Counted from the first letter of the stretch, positions 1 through 7,535 are shown. The stretch is DNA of 9,564 nucleotides from Lentisphaeria bacterium UBA1724 (GCA_002315885.1 DCIO01000120.1:28591-38154), one strand, 5' to 3'. Made by a program: numbers and translations. Notes: generated by a model not told the origin, from the sequence alone.

Positions 1-19
1 TCCCCATGCCCCTCTTTTT

Positions 20-51
20 AATGCTCAATGCTCAATGCGTAATGCGTAATG
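20..51. repeat. Heptanucleotide tandem array (inverted copy of the 7536-7570 family)
   Basis: Reading the plus strand from 20, the seven-base units are AATGCTC, AATGCTC, AATGCGT, AATGCGT and a partial AATG, an exact period of 7. On the minus strand the units read ATTGAGC and ATTACGC. ATTGAGC is the same word family found on the plus strand at 7536-7570, so this array is in the opposite orientation. It lies between genes, about 50 bp beyond the end of the exoribonuclease gene. Its function is unknown. Tandem heptamers between genes are known elsewhere, for example the STRR repeats of filamentous cyanobacteria, but I cannot link this family to them. Confidence 0.8.
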
Positions 52-55
52 TCGG

Positions 56-73
56 ATGGGGAAGTACCCCCAT
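56..73 (-). terminator. Weak hairpin after the exoribonuclease gene, possible terminator
   Basis: ATGGGG at 56-61 can pair with CCCCAT at 68-73 around a 6-nt loop. It lies 30 nt after the stop codon of the minus-strand RNase gene, where transcript termination would be expected. There is no run of U after the stem in the minus direction, so it does not qualify as a standard intrinsic terminator. It may only protect the 3' end, or be chance. Confidence 0.25.
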
Positions 74-103
74 GGTCCTCTTCTCTTTTGTGTATTTTGT
101 GGA

Positions 104-2101
104 CTAAATGAGTTCCAGGACCAACCGATTCAGCTTCGGGTTGATCTCCTGGATCCGCACCGACATTCGCTCACCCAATGGTGGATTGTCCCGCGTCAGC
201 ACGATGCCGCGCACAAAGTAGTCGTCCAATTCCGCCAAAACGAGACGTCCCTCCAGCCGAACGACGGTGGCATCCAGTGCCATCCCCATGCAATTCCGAC
301 GGAGGTATTCCAGGGTCCAGAAGTTCCTGGCTTCGCGCTCCAGTGCCCGGTTCCCCGAGGCAGTGCGGTCCACATTGTCCAGCACCCCGAAGAGTTCTGT
401 CTGGGTATATGGCAACGGCTCACCTGCCAGATGTGCGCAGAGTTGCCGTTGGATGACCATATCGGCATAGCGACGCAGTGGCGAAGAAATCTGTGTGTAG
501 ATATCCAGTCCGAGTCCGCAATGGGCCTCTGGATACGTGGAAAGCCGCGTGCGCTTCATCTTGCGCACCTGCTGGTCAAATTCTATGGGGTCGTAATGAC
601 GCACCGACTGCACATCGTCGTATGGTGCCTCCTGGCAGCGATAGATGATGGGCAAGTCATTCCGCAAGGCGTATTTGGCGGCCAGGTGATTTGCCAGCAC
701 CATGAATTCGCTGACCAAGTCATGGCTCGGGGTATTCTGGTCATCACGCTCCACTGTAATCTGGTCGTCCTGCACATGGATTTTCAGTTCGGGCTTGTTC
801 AACTGCACCGCACCGCATTCCTCACGGATGACACGGCGCTTCAGGGCCAGTTCCTGGAGTTTCGTCAATGCACGCGTCAGGGAGTCCCCTGCCCCCGCCT
901 GGAGGATCTCGTCTGCCCGAATGTACGTCAGCCGATGTGTGACCTTCAGTTGCGTGGGAGCGATGCGCCAATCCACCAACTCGCCCTCACCATCCAGAGT
1001 CGCCAGCACACTGAATGCGGGGCGCAGCAGGTCCTGGGAGAGGCTTGCCAAATCGCAGCCCAGGCGTTCGGGGAACATGGTGACGGTGGTCGTCGGCAAA
1101 TAGAGCGAAAGGGGTCTATCCACTGCAGCCTGGTCCAGAAGATCGCCCTTGTGGACGAAACTAGAGGGATTCGCCAGATGGATGCCCACCTCGAAATTGC
1201 CGTCCTCTAGGAAGCGCAGAGACAGCGCGTCATCGATTTCCCGTGTCCATTGGTCGTCGATGGAGAAGATTTCCGCCTCATAGACCTCCCGTGAACTATC
1301 TGCCGCGTATGGCGTCAGGGCATTTGCGAAGTCATTGACCTCCGCGGTAAATCCCGCATGGATGCCGTTGGCCAACAGGAACTCATCCGCGTCCTTGGGA
1401 AGCCGTGCAGTCTTCCGCAGAACGGAGAGTGCCAATTCTCTAGGGGAGAGTTTGCTGCCGCTGGTAGCCAGCAGATTCACTGCAGGGCAATTGAAGCCCC
1501 GCATCAGGTAATCGGTGCACTGTTGGACAAAGGACTCCAGTTCTTCGGGGACTTCCAGTGGCTTCGTCTTGCAGGCATCCGCGTTTGCGGCAATCACCTG
1601 CGCAAGCCACTCCTTGGTGCGTTCCCGCAACGCGGCCTTCTCCGCCCGCTGCCGTTTGAGTTCCTGAAGGCGCTCCAACTCCTCGCGGGAATTGGGTGCA
1701 AAGCCCGTTCCGTCAAAATGGAAATGGAGTGCATCCGCCATCAAGGCGCGAGCCAACGCGGATTTCTGCTGATCGGTGGGCTCGCCGCCAAAATACTCCA
1801 TAGCCTGAACGGCGACACTTCGGGAAGAGGCATCCGTCTCCAGAAGCGTCTCCCAAAAGAATTCCGTATCGATGCCTTCCTGGATGGCCGTAATGTCATT
1901 CTGAATGGCAATCAGACTAGGCACGGGGTTGTTGGTGGGGCACCGCCCATAGTCGCAAAGCACTTGCTTCAGCGTCACCTTCGACACTTGCTTGGTGGCA
2001 CCCTGGACCTGAATGCGCTCGGTCTGGTCCTTCACCACCACGCCCAGGCACAACTCGCCATTGCCAAAATAATCTACGATGTGATTGACGGGGAAACCCA
2101 T
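104..2101 (-). CDS. RNB-domain exoribonuclease (RNase II/R family, cyanobacterial/Deinococcus-like type)
   Basis: Predicted processive 3'-to-5' exoribonuclease that degrades single-stranded RNA to nucleoside monophosphates in the cytoplasm, with a metal-dependent RNB active site. With the start at 2101 it has 665 residues: a small N-terminal beta domain (about 1-50), a winged-helix-like region with LHFHFDGTGFAPNSREELE (about 75-145), a charged helix, the RNB domain (about 268-555) and an S1-like C-terminus (about 609-665). The catalytic motif IDDQWTREIDDA spans 281-292. Asp282, Asp290 and Asp291 fit the canonical acidic residues, while the remaining position is Glu288 where E. coli RNase II has Asp. 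RPLSLYLPTTTVTMFPERL (329-347) and YTQISSPLRRYADM (535-548) are also family signatures. The architecture resembles Deinococcus RNase II and cyanobacterial/plastid enzymes more than E. coli RNase R. It follows kdsD by 18 nt, so the two are probably cotranscribed. An ATG at 2110 would add three residues. Confidence 0.9.
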   Translation of the reverse strand: MGFPVNHIVDYFGNGELCLGVVVKDQTERIQVQGATKQVSKVTLKQVLCDYGRCPTNNPVPSLIAIQNDITAIQEGIDTEFFWETLLETDASSRSVAVQAMEYFGGEPTDQQKSALARALMADALHFHFDGTGFAPNSREELERLQELKRQRAEKAALRERTKEWLAQVIAANADACKTKPLEVPEELESFVQQCTDYLMRGFNCPAVNLLATSGSKLSPRELALSVLRKTARLPKDADEFLLANGIHAGFTAEVNDFANALTPYAADSSREVYEAEIFSIDDQWTREIDDALSLRFLEDGNFEVGIHLANPSSFVHKGDLLDQAAVDRPLSLYLPTTTVTMFPERLGCDLASLSQDLLRPAFSVLATLDGEGELVDWRIAPTQLKVTHRLTYIRADEILQAGAGDSLTRALTKLQELALKRRVIREECGAVQLNKPELKIHVQDDQITVERDDQNTPSHDLVSEFMVLANHLAAKYALRNDLPIIYRCQEAPYDDVQSVRHYDPIEFDQQVRKMKRTRLSTYPEAHCGLGLDIYTQISSPLRRYADMVIQRQLCAHLAGEPLPYTQTELFGVLDNVDRTASGNRALEREARNFWTLEYLRRNCMGMALDATVVRLEGRLVLAELDDYFVRGIVLTRDNPPLGERMSVRIQEINPKLNRLVLELI

Positions 2102-2110
2102 ATTGACCAT

Positions 2111-2115
2111 TCCCC
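2111..2115 (-). promoter_or_regulatory. Shine-Dalgarno that decides the RNase start
   Basis: The minus strand reads GGGGA here. It directly touches the upstream ATG at 2110, which leaves no spacing for a ribosome. It is 9 nt from the ATG at 2101, which is a normal distance. This favours the shorter 665-residue protein beginning MGFPVNH. Confidence 0.55.
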
Positions 2116-2119
2116 AAGC

Positions 2120-3118
2120 CTACATCACCTTGAATTTCGGCAAATCCTGGATATCCACCATACCCACGAACTTCCCTGCGTCATCCACGGCGCAGACGTC
2201 GTCAATCTTCCGATGTTCGATGAGCTTGAGGATTTCCACCGCCATCTGTTTCTGGTTGATGGAGACGGGACCGCGGGTCATCACGCTTTCAATGGGAACC
2301 GTCAAGACCTGGTCGTTGGTGGTCATGGCACGACGGAAATCACCATCCGTGAAGATGCCCAGCAGGGTGTCGTTGTCATCCACAATCGCCACCGCGCCAT
2401 CACGTGCCTTGGTCATAGCCAACAGCGCCTCGCGGACAGTGGCGCCGGGATGCACCACCGCGCAGTGCTCGCCTACGCGCATGCAGTCCTTGACAGTCAG
2501 GGTAATGGTGCGGCCGATGGCCCCTGCGGGGTGGTTCTTCGCATAGTCGGAGAGCTGGAAATCCTGGCAATCCAAGAGCACCATCGCCAGCGCGTCACCC
2601 AACGCGAGCAGTGCCGTAGTGGTAGTCGTGGGAGCCAGATTGAAGGGGCACGCCTCCCGTTCCACAGGCATGGGCACCACCATGTCCGAAAATTGTCCCA
2701 GCCGGGATTCCGCCTTGCCCGTGATAGCCACAATGGGGACCCCCATGCGCTTCACCGCAGGCAGGACCCGCAGCAACTCGTCCGTCTCGCCAGAGTAACT
2801 GACCGCCAGAAGAAGGTCCTGGGGGGAGACCACGCCCAAATCGCCGTGCATCGCCTCCACGGGATGCATGAAGACCGACCGCGCACCCGTGGATGCCAGA
2901 GTCGCCGCCAATTTCTTGGAAATATGGCCGCTTTTGCCTACACCGCAAAGCACCAACTTGCCGCCCGCATGAAGGATTTCCAGACACTTCTTGACCAGCG
3001 CCACAAAGGGCTCGCCCAATTCGTCACGCACTTTCGTCACGCCATTGATTTCAATGGTCATGACTTCTTGAGCCAGGGAAATGACATGCTGGGGATCCAC
3101 GGATTTGTTGGTATTCAT
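2120..3118 (-). CDS. kdsD: D-arabinose-5-phosphate isomerase (KdsD/KpsF/GutQ family)
   Basis: Interconverts D-ribulose 5-phosphate and D-arabinose 5-phosphate, the first committed step toward Kdo, the inner-core sugar of LPS. The 332-residue length is typical. An N-terminal SIS domain (about 40-180) is followed by two CBS domains (about 212-265 and 278-328). Family signatures are GVGKSGHISKKLAATLASTG (59-78), HGDLG (91-95), SYSGETDEL (107-115), the Thr-rich APTTTTT (162-168) and NHPAGAIGR (195-203). Lys62, His91, Glu114 and His196 align with the residues implicated in catalysis in E. coli KdsD. AAGGTAG on the minus strand at 3126-3132 is 7 nt from the ATG and supports this start. The gene sits 34 nt after the HEAT-repeat gene and 18 nt before the RNase gene. 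No kdsA, kdsB or kdsC is in view. GutQ and KpsF are close paralogues that sequence alone does not exclude. Confidence 0.93.
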   Translation of the reverse strand: MNTNKSVDPQHVISLAQEVMTIEINGVTKVRDELGEPFVALVKKCLEILHAGGKLVLCGVGKSGHISKKLAATLASTGARSVFMHPVEAMHGDLGVVSPQDLLLAVSYSGETDELLRVLPAVKRMGVPIVAITGKAESRLGQFSDMVVPMPVEREACPFNLAPTTTTTALLALGDALAMVLLDCQDFQLSDYAKNHPAGAIGRTITLTVKDCMRVGEHCAVVHPGATVREALLAMTKARDGAVAIVDDNDTLLGIFTDGDFRRAMTTNDQVLTVPIESVMTRGPVSINQKQMAVEILKLIEHRKIDDVCAVDDAGKFVGMVDIQDLPKFKVM

Positions 3119-3152
3119 GACAAAGCTACCTTATCTTGTTGTCGTTCAAAAA

Positions 3153-4628
3153 CTAACGCAAACGATTCTGGATTTGCGTGCGTAAACTCTCATCGGCGCA
3201 CTTGGGAAGCCAGGCGGAAAGCGCCGCCTTGATTTCGGGATTGTGCTTGGCATCCCGCATAAGCCCCTTCGCCGCCGCGTGCTGCAATGCAGCATCGGGG
3301 TCCTCCAGGGTGGCAATCAGGATTTCTTCCCATCCCTGGGGACGGAGGCTGGAAAATTGATTCACCGCCTGCAGACGCAGAGAATTGTCCTCGTCCAACA
3401 ACGCCTCCGTCAATGCCTCAGACTGGAGTTCCGACGGCAAGTTCCGAAGGAGGTCGAAAACTACCTTCCGACAGGATACCAACGGACTGGATTGAAGACG
3501 GGACAACTCCCCGGCAGTCAACTCCTTGGCTCGCTTGCGCAACAACGACAAGAGCATCATGCGAATACGGCTGTTGTCGGAAAATTTGCAGAAAGCACCC
3601 ACAATCTGGTACAACTCCAGGCGTTCCTGCCACTCGCGATGGCGGACGACCTGCATCCACGCGGTTTCCTGAAGCGCCGCATTGCTGTCGTCCTCCAATA
3701 CACCGCGCACGAATTGCCAGGCGCTCTCGGGCTGGAAATCCGCCAGCAAGGAGAGCATGCGCTCCCCTTCAGAGGATGCGAGAGCCCCTGCCGAAAGTGC
3801 GTTCAGGATTTCCGAGACCAGCCCGTCATCCCCTGACGAAGAGGCCCTGGCGCGGGAAAGCAGCGCCTGATAGCGTACTTTCTGATTTTCGTCACGTGAG
3901 AGTGCCAGAAGAAGCTCCGTGGCATCGGGACAATATGCCAGCGCATTGGCGAGTGTCAGGCGGATCTGGGGATTCGGGTGACGCAGGAGGGGTTTGCAAG
4001 CCTCCAGGAGCGTATTCGCATCGCCCTCTGAGCGCACTGCCAGGGAAATCGCCTGTGCCACCACCTGATCGGAGGGATCCTTCAACAAGGGCAACACCAC
4101 CTTCTGGGGCAGCGCCACGTCGAAATACTGCGCGCCCTGCAGAACATTTCGGCGCACCTCCGCATCTTCGTCCTGCAATCCATGGGCGAGCAATTCCGCG
4201 GCATTGGTGATGCTTTTGCTGGCGCCAGTGGTAATGCGACTACCCGGAGAGAGCTGCACACTTCCACGGATGGAAATGCCGATGCAATCGGAAATGAGCG
4301 AAGAGGCATACCGACGGATATGCACATCCTCGTCCTTCATGCAATTCAGGATCGCGGGAGCCTGAGCACGCAGGCGTTCGGGCTTTTCCGCCAAAGCGGC
4401 CAAAGCGCTTCGTCGCACCTCCACATCCTTGTCGGAAAGACACCCACCCAGGATTTTCGTCACCTCAGGAGTGTCGTATTTTCCCAGAACCATCACTGCG
4501 GAACGCCGCGTCTCCACAGGCATCTCCGCCTGGAGTTCGGCCTTGCACTGGTCCAGAGTCTCACGGATACCCTGTTGCGCAGGAAGCACCAAAGCCGCCA
4601 GAAGCAAAATGGCAAGCAAATTACGCAT
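3153..4628 (-). CDS. Exported HEAT-repeat protein of unknown function
   Basis: The 491-residue protein starts with MRNLLAILLLAALVLPAQQG, a short positive end plus a hydrophobic core that reads as a Sec signal peptide. There is no lipobox cysteine, so the mature protein is probably periplasmic. The rest is a string of helical repeats. Repeat helices beginning with acidic turns are visible at DKDVEVRRSALAALA (66-80), DEDVHIRRYASSLISD (99-114), DEDAEVRRNVLQG (153-165), HPNPQIRLTLANALA (217-231), DENQKVRYQALLSRA (246-260), DEDNSLRLQAVNQF (412-425) and DPDAALQHAAAKGLM (443-457). HEAT solenoids usually bind other proteins; no catalytic domain is visible. A polar stretch at about 115-143 interrupts the repeats. 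An ATG at 4685 would add 19 residues before the signal peptide, but it starts inside the neighbouring terminator, so 4628 is preferred. No clear Shine-Dalgarno is seen. It is first in a likely operon with kdsD and the RNase gene. Confidence 0.82.
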   Translation of the reverse strand: MRNLLAILLLAALVLPAQQGIRETLDQCKAELQAEMPVETRRSAVMVLGKYDTPEVTKILGGCLSDKDVEVRRSALAALAEKPERLRAQAPAILNCMKDEDVHIRRYASSLISDCIGISIRGSVQLSPGSRITTGASKSITNAAELLAHGLQDEDAEVRRNVLQGAQYFDVALPQKVVLPLLKDPSDQVVAQAISLAVRSEGDANTLLEACKPLLRHPNPQIRLTLANALAYCPDATELLLALSRDENQKVRYQALLSRARASSSGDDGLVSEILNALSAGALASSEGERMLSLLADFQPESAWQFVRGVLEDDSNAALQETAWMQVVRHREWQERLELYQIVGAFCKFSDNSRIRMMLLSLLRKRAKELTAGELSRLQSSPLVSCRKVVFDLLRNLPSELQSEALTEALLDEDNSLRLQAVNQFSSLRPQGWEEILIATLEDPDAALQHAAAKGLMRDAKHNPEIKAALSAWLPKCADESLRTQIQNRLR

Positions 4629-4685
4629 ATTGCAAACTATAATCCGACTCGGTTTTCCCGCTGAAAACAGGCCGTTTTTCAACAC

Positions 4686-4719
4686 AAAAAGACCGACGGT
4701 CCTACAACCATCGGTCTTT
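4686..4719 (-). terminator. Intrinsic terminator ending the purD-nnrD-lipoprotein unit
   Basis: A 13-bp inverted repeat, AAAGACCGACGGT (4688-4700) and ACCATCGGTCTTT (4707-4719), has a 6-nt loop. The single C/A mismatch on the plus strand becomes a G-U wobble in minus-strand RNA, so the stem is fully paired only in the direction in which the genes are read. It is followed by a T-rich tract running into 4686. It begins 20 nt after the stop codon of the small lipoprotein gene. Confidence 0.85.
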
Positions 4720-4739
4720 CACACCTTCAGACGACTGGA

Positions 4740-5153
4740 TTACTCCTGCGCGTGAAGCTGCTCGTCAATCGCATTGATGAATTTCTTGGAGAAGTCCTTG
4801 TCGCCGATCTTGGCGAACTTGATGGCGATCTTGGCCTGGCCATTGGCATCCATGTTCAGGGTGACAGAAATACGGGCCTCATAGACATCCTTGAACTCAT
4901 ACTGGATGTAAGAGGTGTTGTTTTCACGGGACAACTCATGGAGGTTCAGGCTCTTGGCGGCCGCACGGACTGCCTTGTCGGCCTCGAAGAGGCTGCATCC
5001 CAGATTGGCAGTGTAGTTGCCAGAGAGACGGCCATACTGCTCGTTGGTGACGGCACCGGCGGGCTGCTCAGAGACCTGCTGGACCTGGATGCAGGAAACA
5101 CCCATGGTGAGGACGATTGCCAGGAGAGACACAAAAGCGAAAACGTTCTTCAT
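4740..5153 (-). CDS. Small DUF3568-like putative lipoprotein
   Basis: A 137-residue protein starting MKNVFAFVSLLAIVLTMGVSC. The hydrophobic N-terminus followed by Cys21 looks like a lipoprotein signal, although the lipobox MGVSC has Gly rather than the usual Leu at -3. The mature part has the pattern of the DUF3568 family: an opening LSGNYTANLG, a helix with the AVRAAAKSLNL segment, beta strands ISYIQ-type and ARISVTLNMD, then KIAIKFAKIGDKDFSKKFINAIDEQL at the C-terminus. The biochemical role of that family is unknown. A TTG at 5159 would add two residues and is less likely. No good Shine-Dalgarno precedes the ATG. The gene lies 51 nt after nnrD and just before an intrinsic terminator, so it is probably the last gene of the purD unit, or has its own weak promoter. 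Family assignment is from memory of the pattern, not a search. Confidence 0.75.
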   Translation of the reverse strand: MKNVFAFVSLLAIVLTMGVSCIQVQQVSEQPAGAVTNEQYGRLSGNYTANLGCSLFEADKAVRAAAKSLNLHELSRENNTSYIQYEFKDVYEARISVTLNMDANGQAKIAIKFAKIGDKDFSKKFINAIDEQLHAQE

Positions 5154-5204
5154 AGTCAAGATAATGATTTTTTTGTTGTTTTTCAGGAAAGATTGGAAAC
5201 CTTC

Positions 5205-6095
5205 TCAATATAACGCCTGCGCGATTTTCGTTGCGATGACAGGCGCTAAATCATCCGCAATAAATGCAGGAAGTGCATCCGCGGCCAAGCCATGGAAATA
5301 GGCCCCCAGACGGGCGGCCTCGGCGAGAGCGACGCCCTGCGCCAGGAATGCGCCGATGAGTCCGGAGAGTACATCCCCAGACCCCGCTGTCGCCAGACGA
5401 GGATTACCCGTGGTGTTGATGGTGGCATCGCCCTCGGGAGTCGCCACAATCGTTCCCGCGCCTTTCAGCAGAACCACGCATCCCGTGGCAACAGCCAGCA
5501 TCACTGCCCGTTCTTCCCGAGAACGACCCTCCACCGCCAACCCGAAGGCCTTCGCCAATCTGGCGAATTCGCCCTCGTGGGGTGTCAGGACCATCCTTTC
5601 ACAGCACAACCGGCTGGGCAACAGCGCGGGATTGGCGGAAATGCGGTTGAGCGCATCCGCATCCACCACCTTCGGCACGGACAACGCCAGGGCTTCCGCC
5701 AGAAAAGCATCTTCCTGGGGACGGTTATCCATGCCAGGCCCCACCACCAACGCGGTGGCTTTCGGAATCTCACGACTCCAGGCCGTCAGTGAGGCGCTAC
5801 AGAAGACACCATCCCGCCCATCGTCGGGCAGGCGGTGCACAATCAGCGCCTGTGGCACGGTGCAAAAGAGTTCCGCCGAAGCGGGGATACAGGCGATGAC
5901 CACCCCCGCGCCACCGTAGAGCGCGCTGGTAGCCGCCAGCATGGGCGCACCGGTGAAACGCCGGGATCCCCCCGCCACCACCAGCGTCCCGTGGGAATAC
6001 TTGTGGCTCTGGGCACCATAGCGGGGCAATGCGGCCACTGCTTCCGCCGAGCCGTATTGCCGAAGTGCTTTCAGGGTATCCAGAGCCATGGTCAC
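5205..6095 (-). CDS. nnrD: ADP/ATP-dependent NAD(P)H-hydrate dehydratase
   Basis: Repairs NADHX and NADPHX, damaged hydrated cofactors, back to NAD(P)H by nucleotide-driven dehydration. The 296-residue protein is a single ribokinase-like YjeF C-terminal (carbohydrate kinase) domain. Signatures are HKYSHGTLVVAGGSRRFTGAP (31-51), VVGPGM (117-122), VVDADALN (143-150), LTPHEGEFARL (170-180), VVLLKGAGTIVATPEG (207-222) and the nucleotide-binding GNPRLATAGSGDVLSGLIGAFLAQG (230-254). The epimerase half (YjeF_N) that is fused to it in E. coli Nnr is absent, so an epimerase would have to be encoded elsewhere. The reading frame opens with GTG at 6095, immediately after the purD stop codon. An ATG two codons later (6089) is equally possible. 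The zero-distance junction implies translational coupling with purD. Confidence 0.93.
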   Translation of the reverse strand: MTMALDTLKALRQYGSAEAVAALPRYGAQSHKYSHGTLVVAGGSRRFTGAPMLAATSALYGGAGVVIACIPASAELFCTVPQALIVHRLPDDGRDGVFCSASLTAWSREIPKATALVVGPGMDNRPQEDAFLAEALALSVPKVVDADALNRISANPALLPSRLCCERMVLTPHEGEFARLAKAFGLAVEGRSREERAVMLAVATGCVVLLKGAGTIVATPEGDATINTTGNPRLATAGSGDVLSGLIGAFLAQGVALAEAARLGAYFHGLAADALPAFIADDLAPVIATKIAQALY

Positions 6096-7364
6096 TTATT
6101 TTGCCATGCGTTCGAAGGCCTTGTGGGCGATGTCCTTGCGGAATTCCACGCCATCCCAATGAATTTTGGAGACGCCCTGGTATGCCTTGTCCACCGCCTC
6201 GCGAAGAGTGGTTCCACGGGCAGTGACTCCCAGCACGCGACCGCCGTTGGTCAGGATAGTGCCGTCCGCGGCGGCCTTGGTGCCGGCGTGGAAGACCACG
6301 CAACCCGTCTTGGCGGCCTCTTCCAGACCAGAGATGGGAAGACCCTTGGGATAGCTGCCAGGATAGCCCTGAGAAGCCATCACAACGCAAACCGCGGGAT
6401 CATCGGACCACTTGAGCTCCACCTCGGAGAGGCGGGCATCCGCAGTGGCGGCCAGCGCCTCCACCAGGTCGGAGTCCAGACGCGCCAGGACTGCCTGGGT
6501 TTCGGGATCGCCAAAACGCACATTGAATTCCAGCAGTTTCGGACCTTCGGCAGTCACCATGATGCCCGCGTAGATGATGCCGCGGAAATAGAGGCCGTCC
6601 GCCTGGACGCCTTTCAGGAAGGGCTGAAGCACCTCAGCGTCAATGCGGGCCATCAATTCGGGAGTGACCACAGGCGCGGGAGAGTACGCGCCCATGCCGC
6701 CGGTGTTGGGGCCCTTGTCCCCATCGTAGGCGCGCTTGTGGTCCTGGCTGGAAACCAACGGAATGATAGTCTTGCCATCGCAGAGCGCCAAGATGGACGC
6801 CTCTTCGCCCACCAGGCAATCCTCCAGCAGCACGCGGCTGCCCGCGGCGCCGAATGCGCCCTCGAAGCAGGACTTCACAGCCTCTTCGGCGGTGGCCACA
6901 TCCATGGCGACGATGACGCCCTTGCCTGCCGCCAGGCCATCCGCCTTGACAACGATGGGAGCGCCGTGCTTCTTAAGATACTCCAGCGCGGGAGCAGCTT
7001 CCGTGAAGACCGCCGCCTTCGCGGTGGGAAGACCATGACGAGCCATGAACTCCTTGGCATAGGACTTGCTGCCCTCCAGCTGGGCGGCTTCCTTGTCGGG
7101 GCCAACAATCCGCAGACCGCGTTTGCGGAATTCGTCCACAATACCCTCGCAGAGCAACGCCTCGGGTCCAACCATGGTCAGACCAATCTTGTTGGCTTCC
7201 GCAAAATCCGCCAGTTCCACAGGAGTCTTCGCGGACACCCCAATCGCCTCGGGAATGCCGGGATTGCCGGGCGCCCAATAGAGCTTCCCCGCCAAAGGAC
7301 TCTGCATCAACTTCCAGGCGATGGCGTGTTCACGACCACCCGCACCTACCAAAAGAATGTCCAT
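6096..7364 (-). CDS. purD: Phosphoribosylamine-glycine ligase (GAR synthetase)
   Basis: Catalyses the second step of de novo purine synthesis: 5-phosphoribosylamine plus glycine plus ATP gives glycinamide ribonucleotide. The 422 residues match the usual monofunctional bacterial length. The N-terminal domain opens with MDILLVGAGGREHAIAWKL and contains the APGNPG loop (31-36) and the VGPEALL segment (65-71). The ATP-grasp part shows IVVKADGLAAGKGVIVA (137-153), SSQDHKRAYDGDKGPNTGGMGAYSP (205-229) and the GARS signature LLEFNVRFGDPETQ (277-290). The C-terminal domain includes TNGGRVLGVTARG (372-384). The start is supported by AGGAGT on the minus strand (7375-7380), 11 nt before the ATG. It is the first gene of a unit with nnrD and the small lipoprotein; no other pur genes are nearby. 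Confidence 0.97.
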   Translation of the reverse strand: MDILLVGAGGREHAIAWKLMQSPLAGKLYWAPGNPGIPEAIGVSAKTPVELADFAEANKIGLTMVGPEALLCEGIVDEFRKRGLRIVGPDKEAAQLEGSKSYAKEFMARHGLPTAKAAVFTEAAPALEYLKKHGAPIVVKADGLAAGKGVIVAMDVATAEEAVKSCFEGAFGAAGSRVLLEDCLVGEEASILALCDGKTIIPLVSSQDHKRAYDGDKGPNTGGMGAYSPAPVVTPELMARIDAEVLQPFLKGVQADGLYFRGIIYAGIMVTAEGPKLLEFNVRFGDPETQAVLARLDSDLVEALAATADARLSEVELKWSDDPAVCVVMASQGYPGSYPKGLPISGLEEAAKTGCVVFHAGTKAAADGTILTNGGRVLGVTARGTTLREAVDKAYQGVSKIHWDGVEFRKDIAHKAFERMAK

Positions 7365-7535
7365 TCGTTCTTTTACTCCTATAAATCAAAAACTACATGA
7401 AAGAAAATCGACAACTTCCAAAATATAAATCCCCCCAACACCACTGCTAGCTAGGCCTGTGTATATTTTTCAGACCTCCCCGAAACTAGACGACCATTTC
7501 AACACCCAATGATCAATTGAGCGAACGCCCCCTAG
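7365..7535 (-). other. purD leader and intergenic region
   Basis: About 170 bp between the heptad repeat and purD, more AT-rich than the genes. It holds the purD Shine-Dalgarno and a weak candidate promoter. Four CTAG tetramers cluster here: two overlapping at about 7447-7454, then near 7486 and 7532. I looked for a purine-type riboswitch or a strong leader hairpin and did not recognise one. No credible small ORF is present. Confidence 0.6.
7392..7421 (-). promoter_or_regulatory. Weak candidate sigma-70 promoter for purD
   Basis: On the minus strand TTGGAA (7416-7421) and TGTAGT (7392-7397) are separated by 18 nt. Each matches the -35 or -10 consensus at 4 of 6 positions. A start site just below 7390 would leave a very short leader before the Shine-Dalgarno. 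A promoter must exist in this region because a terminator lies upstream, but this exact choice is tentative. Confidence 0.22.

Larger units (their letters stand above)
1..103. other. Left-edge intergenic region downstream of the RNase gene
   Basis: This non-coding stretch follows the stop codon of the exoribonuclease gene on the minus strand. It contains the heptad repeat at 20-51 and a short inverted repeat at 56-73, both listed separately. No gene start, tRNA or convincing promoter is visible. The next gene to the left lies outside the window. Confidence 0.7.

Noticed and set aside
1358..3232. A 624-codon open frame on the plus strand opposite kdsD and the RNase gene
   Set aside because: It covers two clearly recognisable genes in antisense, its protein is His- and Gln-rich without any familiar domain, and no ribosome site precedes it. 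The other long plus-strand frames (56-1210, 5835-7400, 7709-8482, 8525-9382) fail for the same reasons and reflect codon bias of the real genes.
4629..4685. Extra 19 N-terminal residues on the HEAT-repeat protein
   Set aside because: They would put a polar segment ahead of a good signal peptide, and the start codon sits beside the upstream terminator.
7365..7535. Purine or PRPP riboswitch ahead of purD
   Set aside because: The position would make sense, but I could not identify the conserved core or a leader terminator in the sequence.
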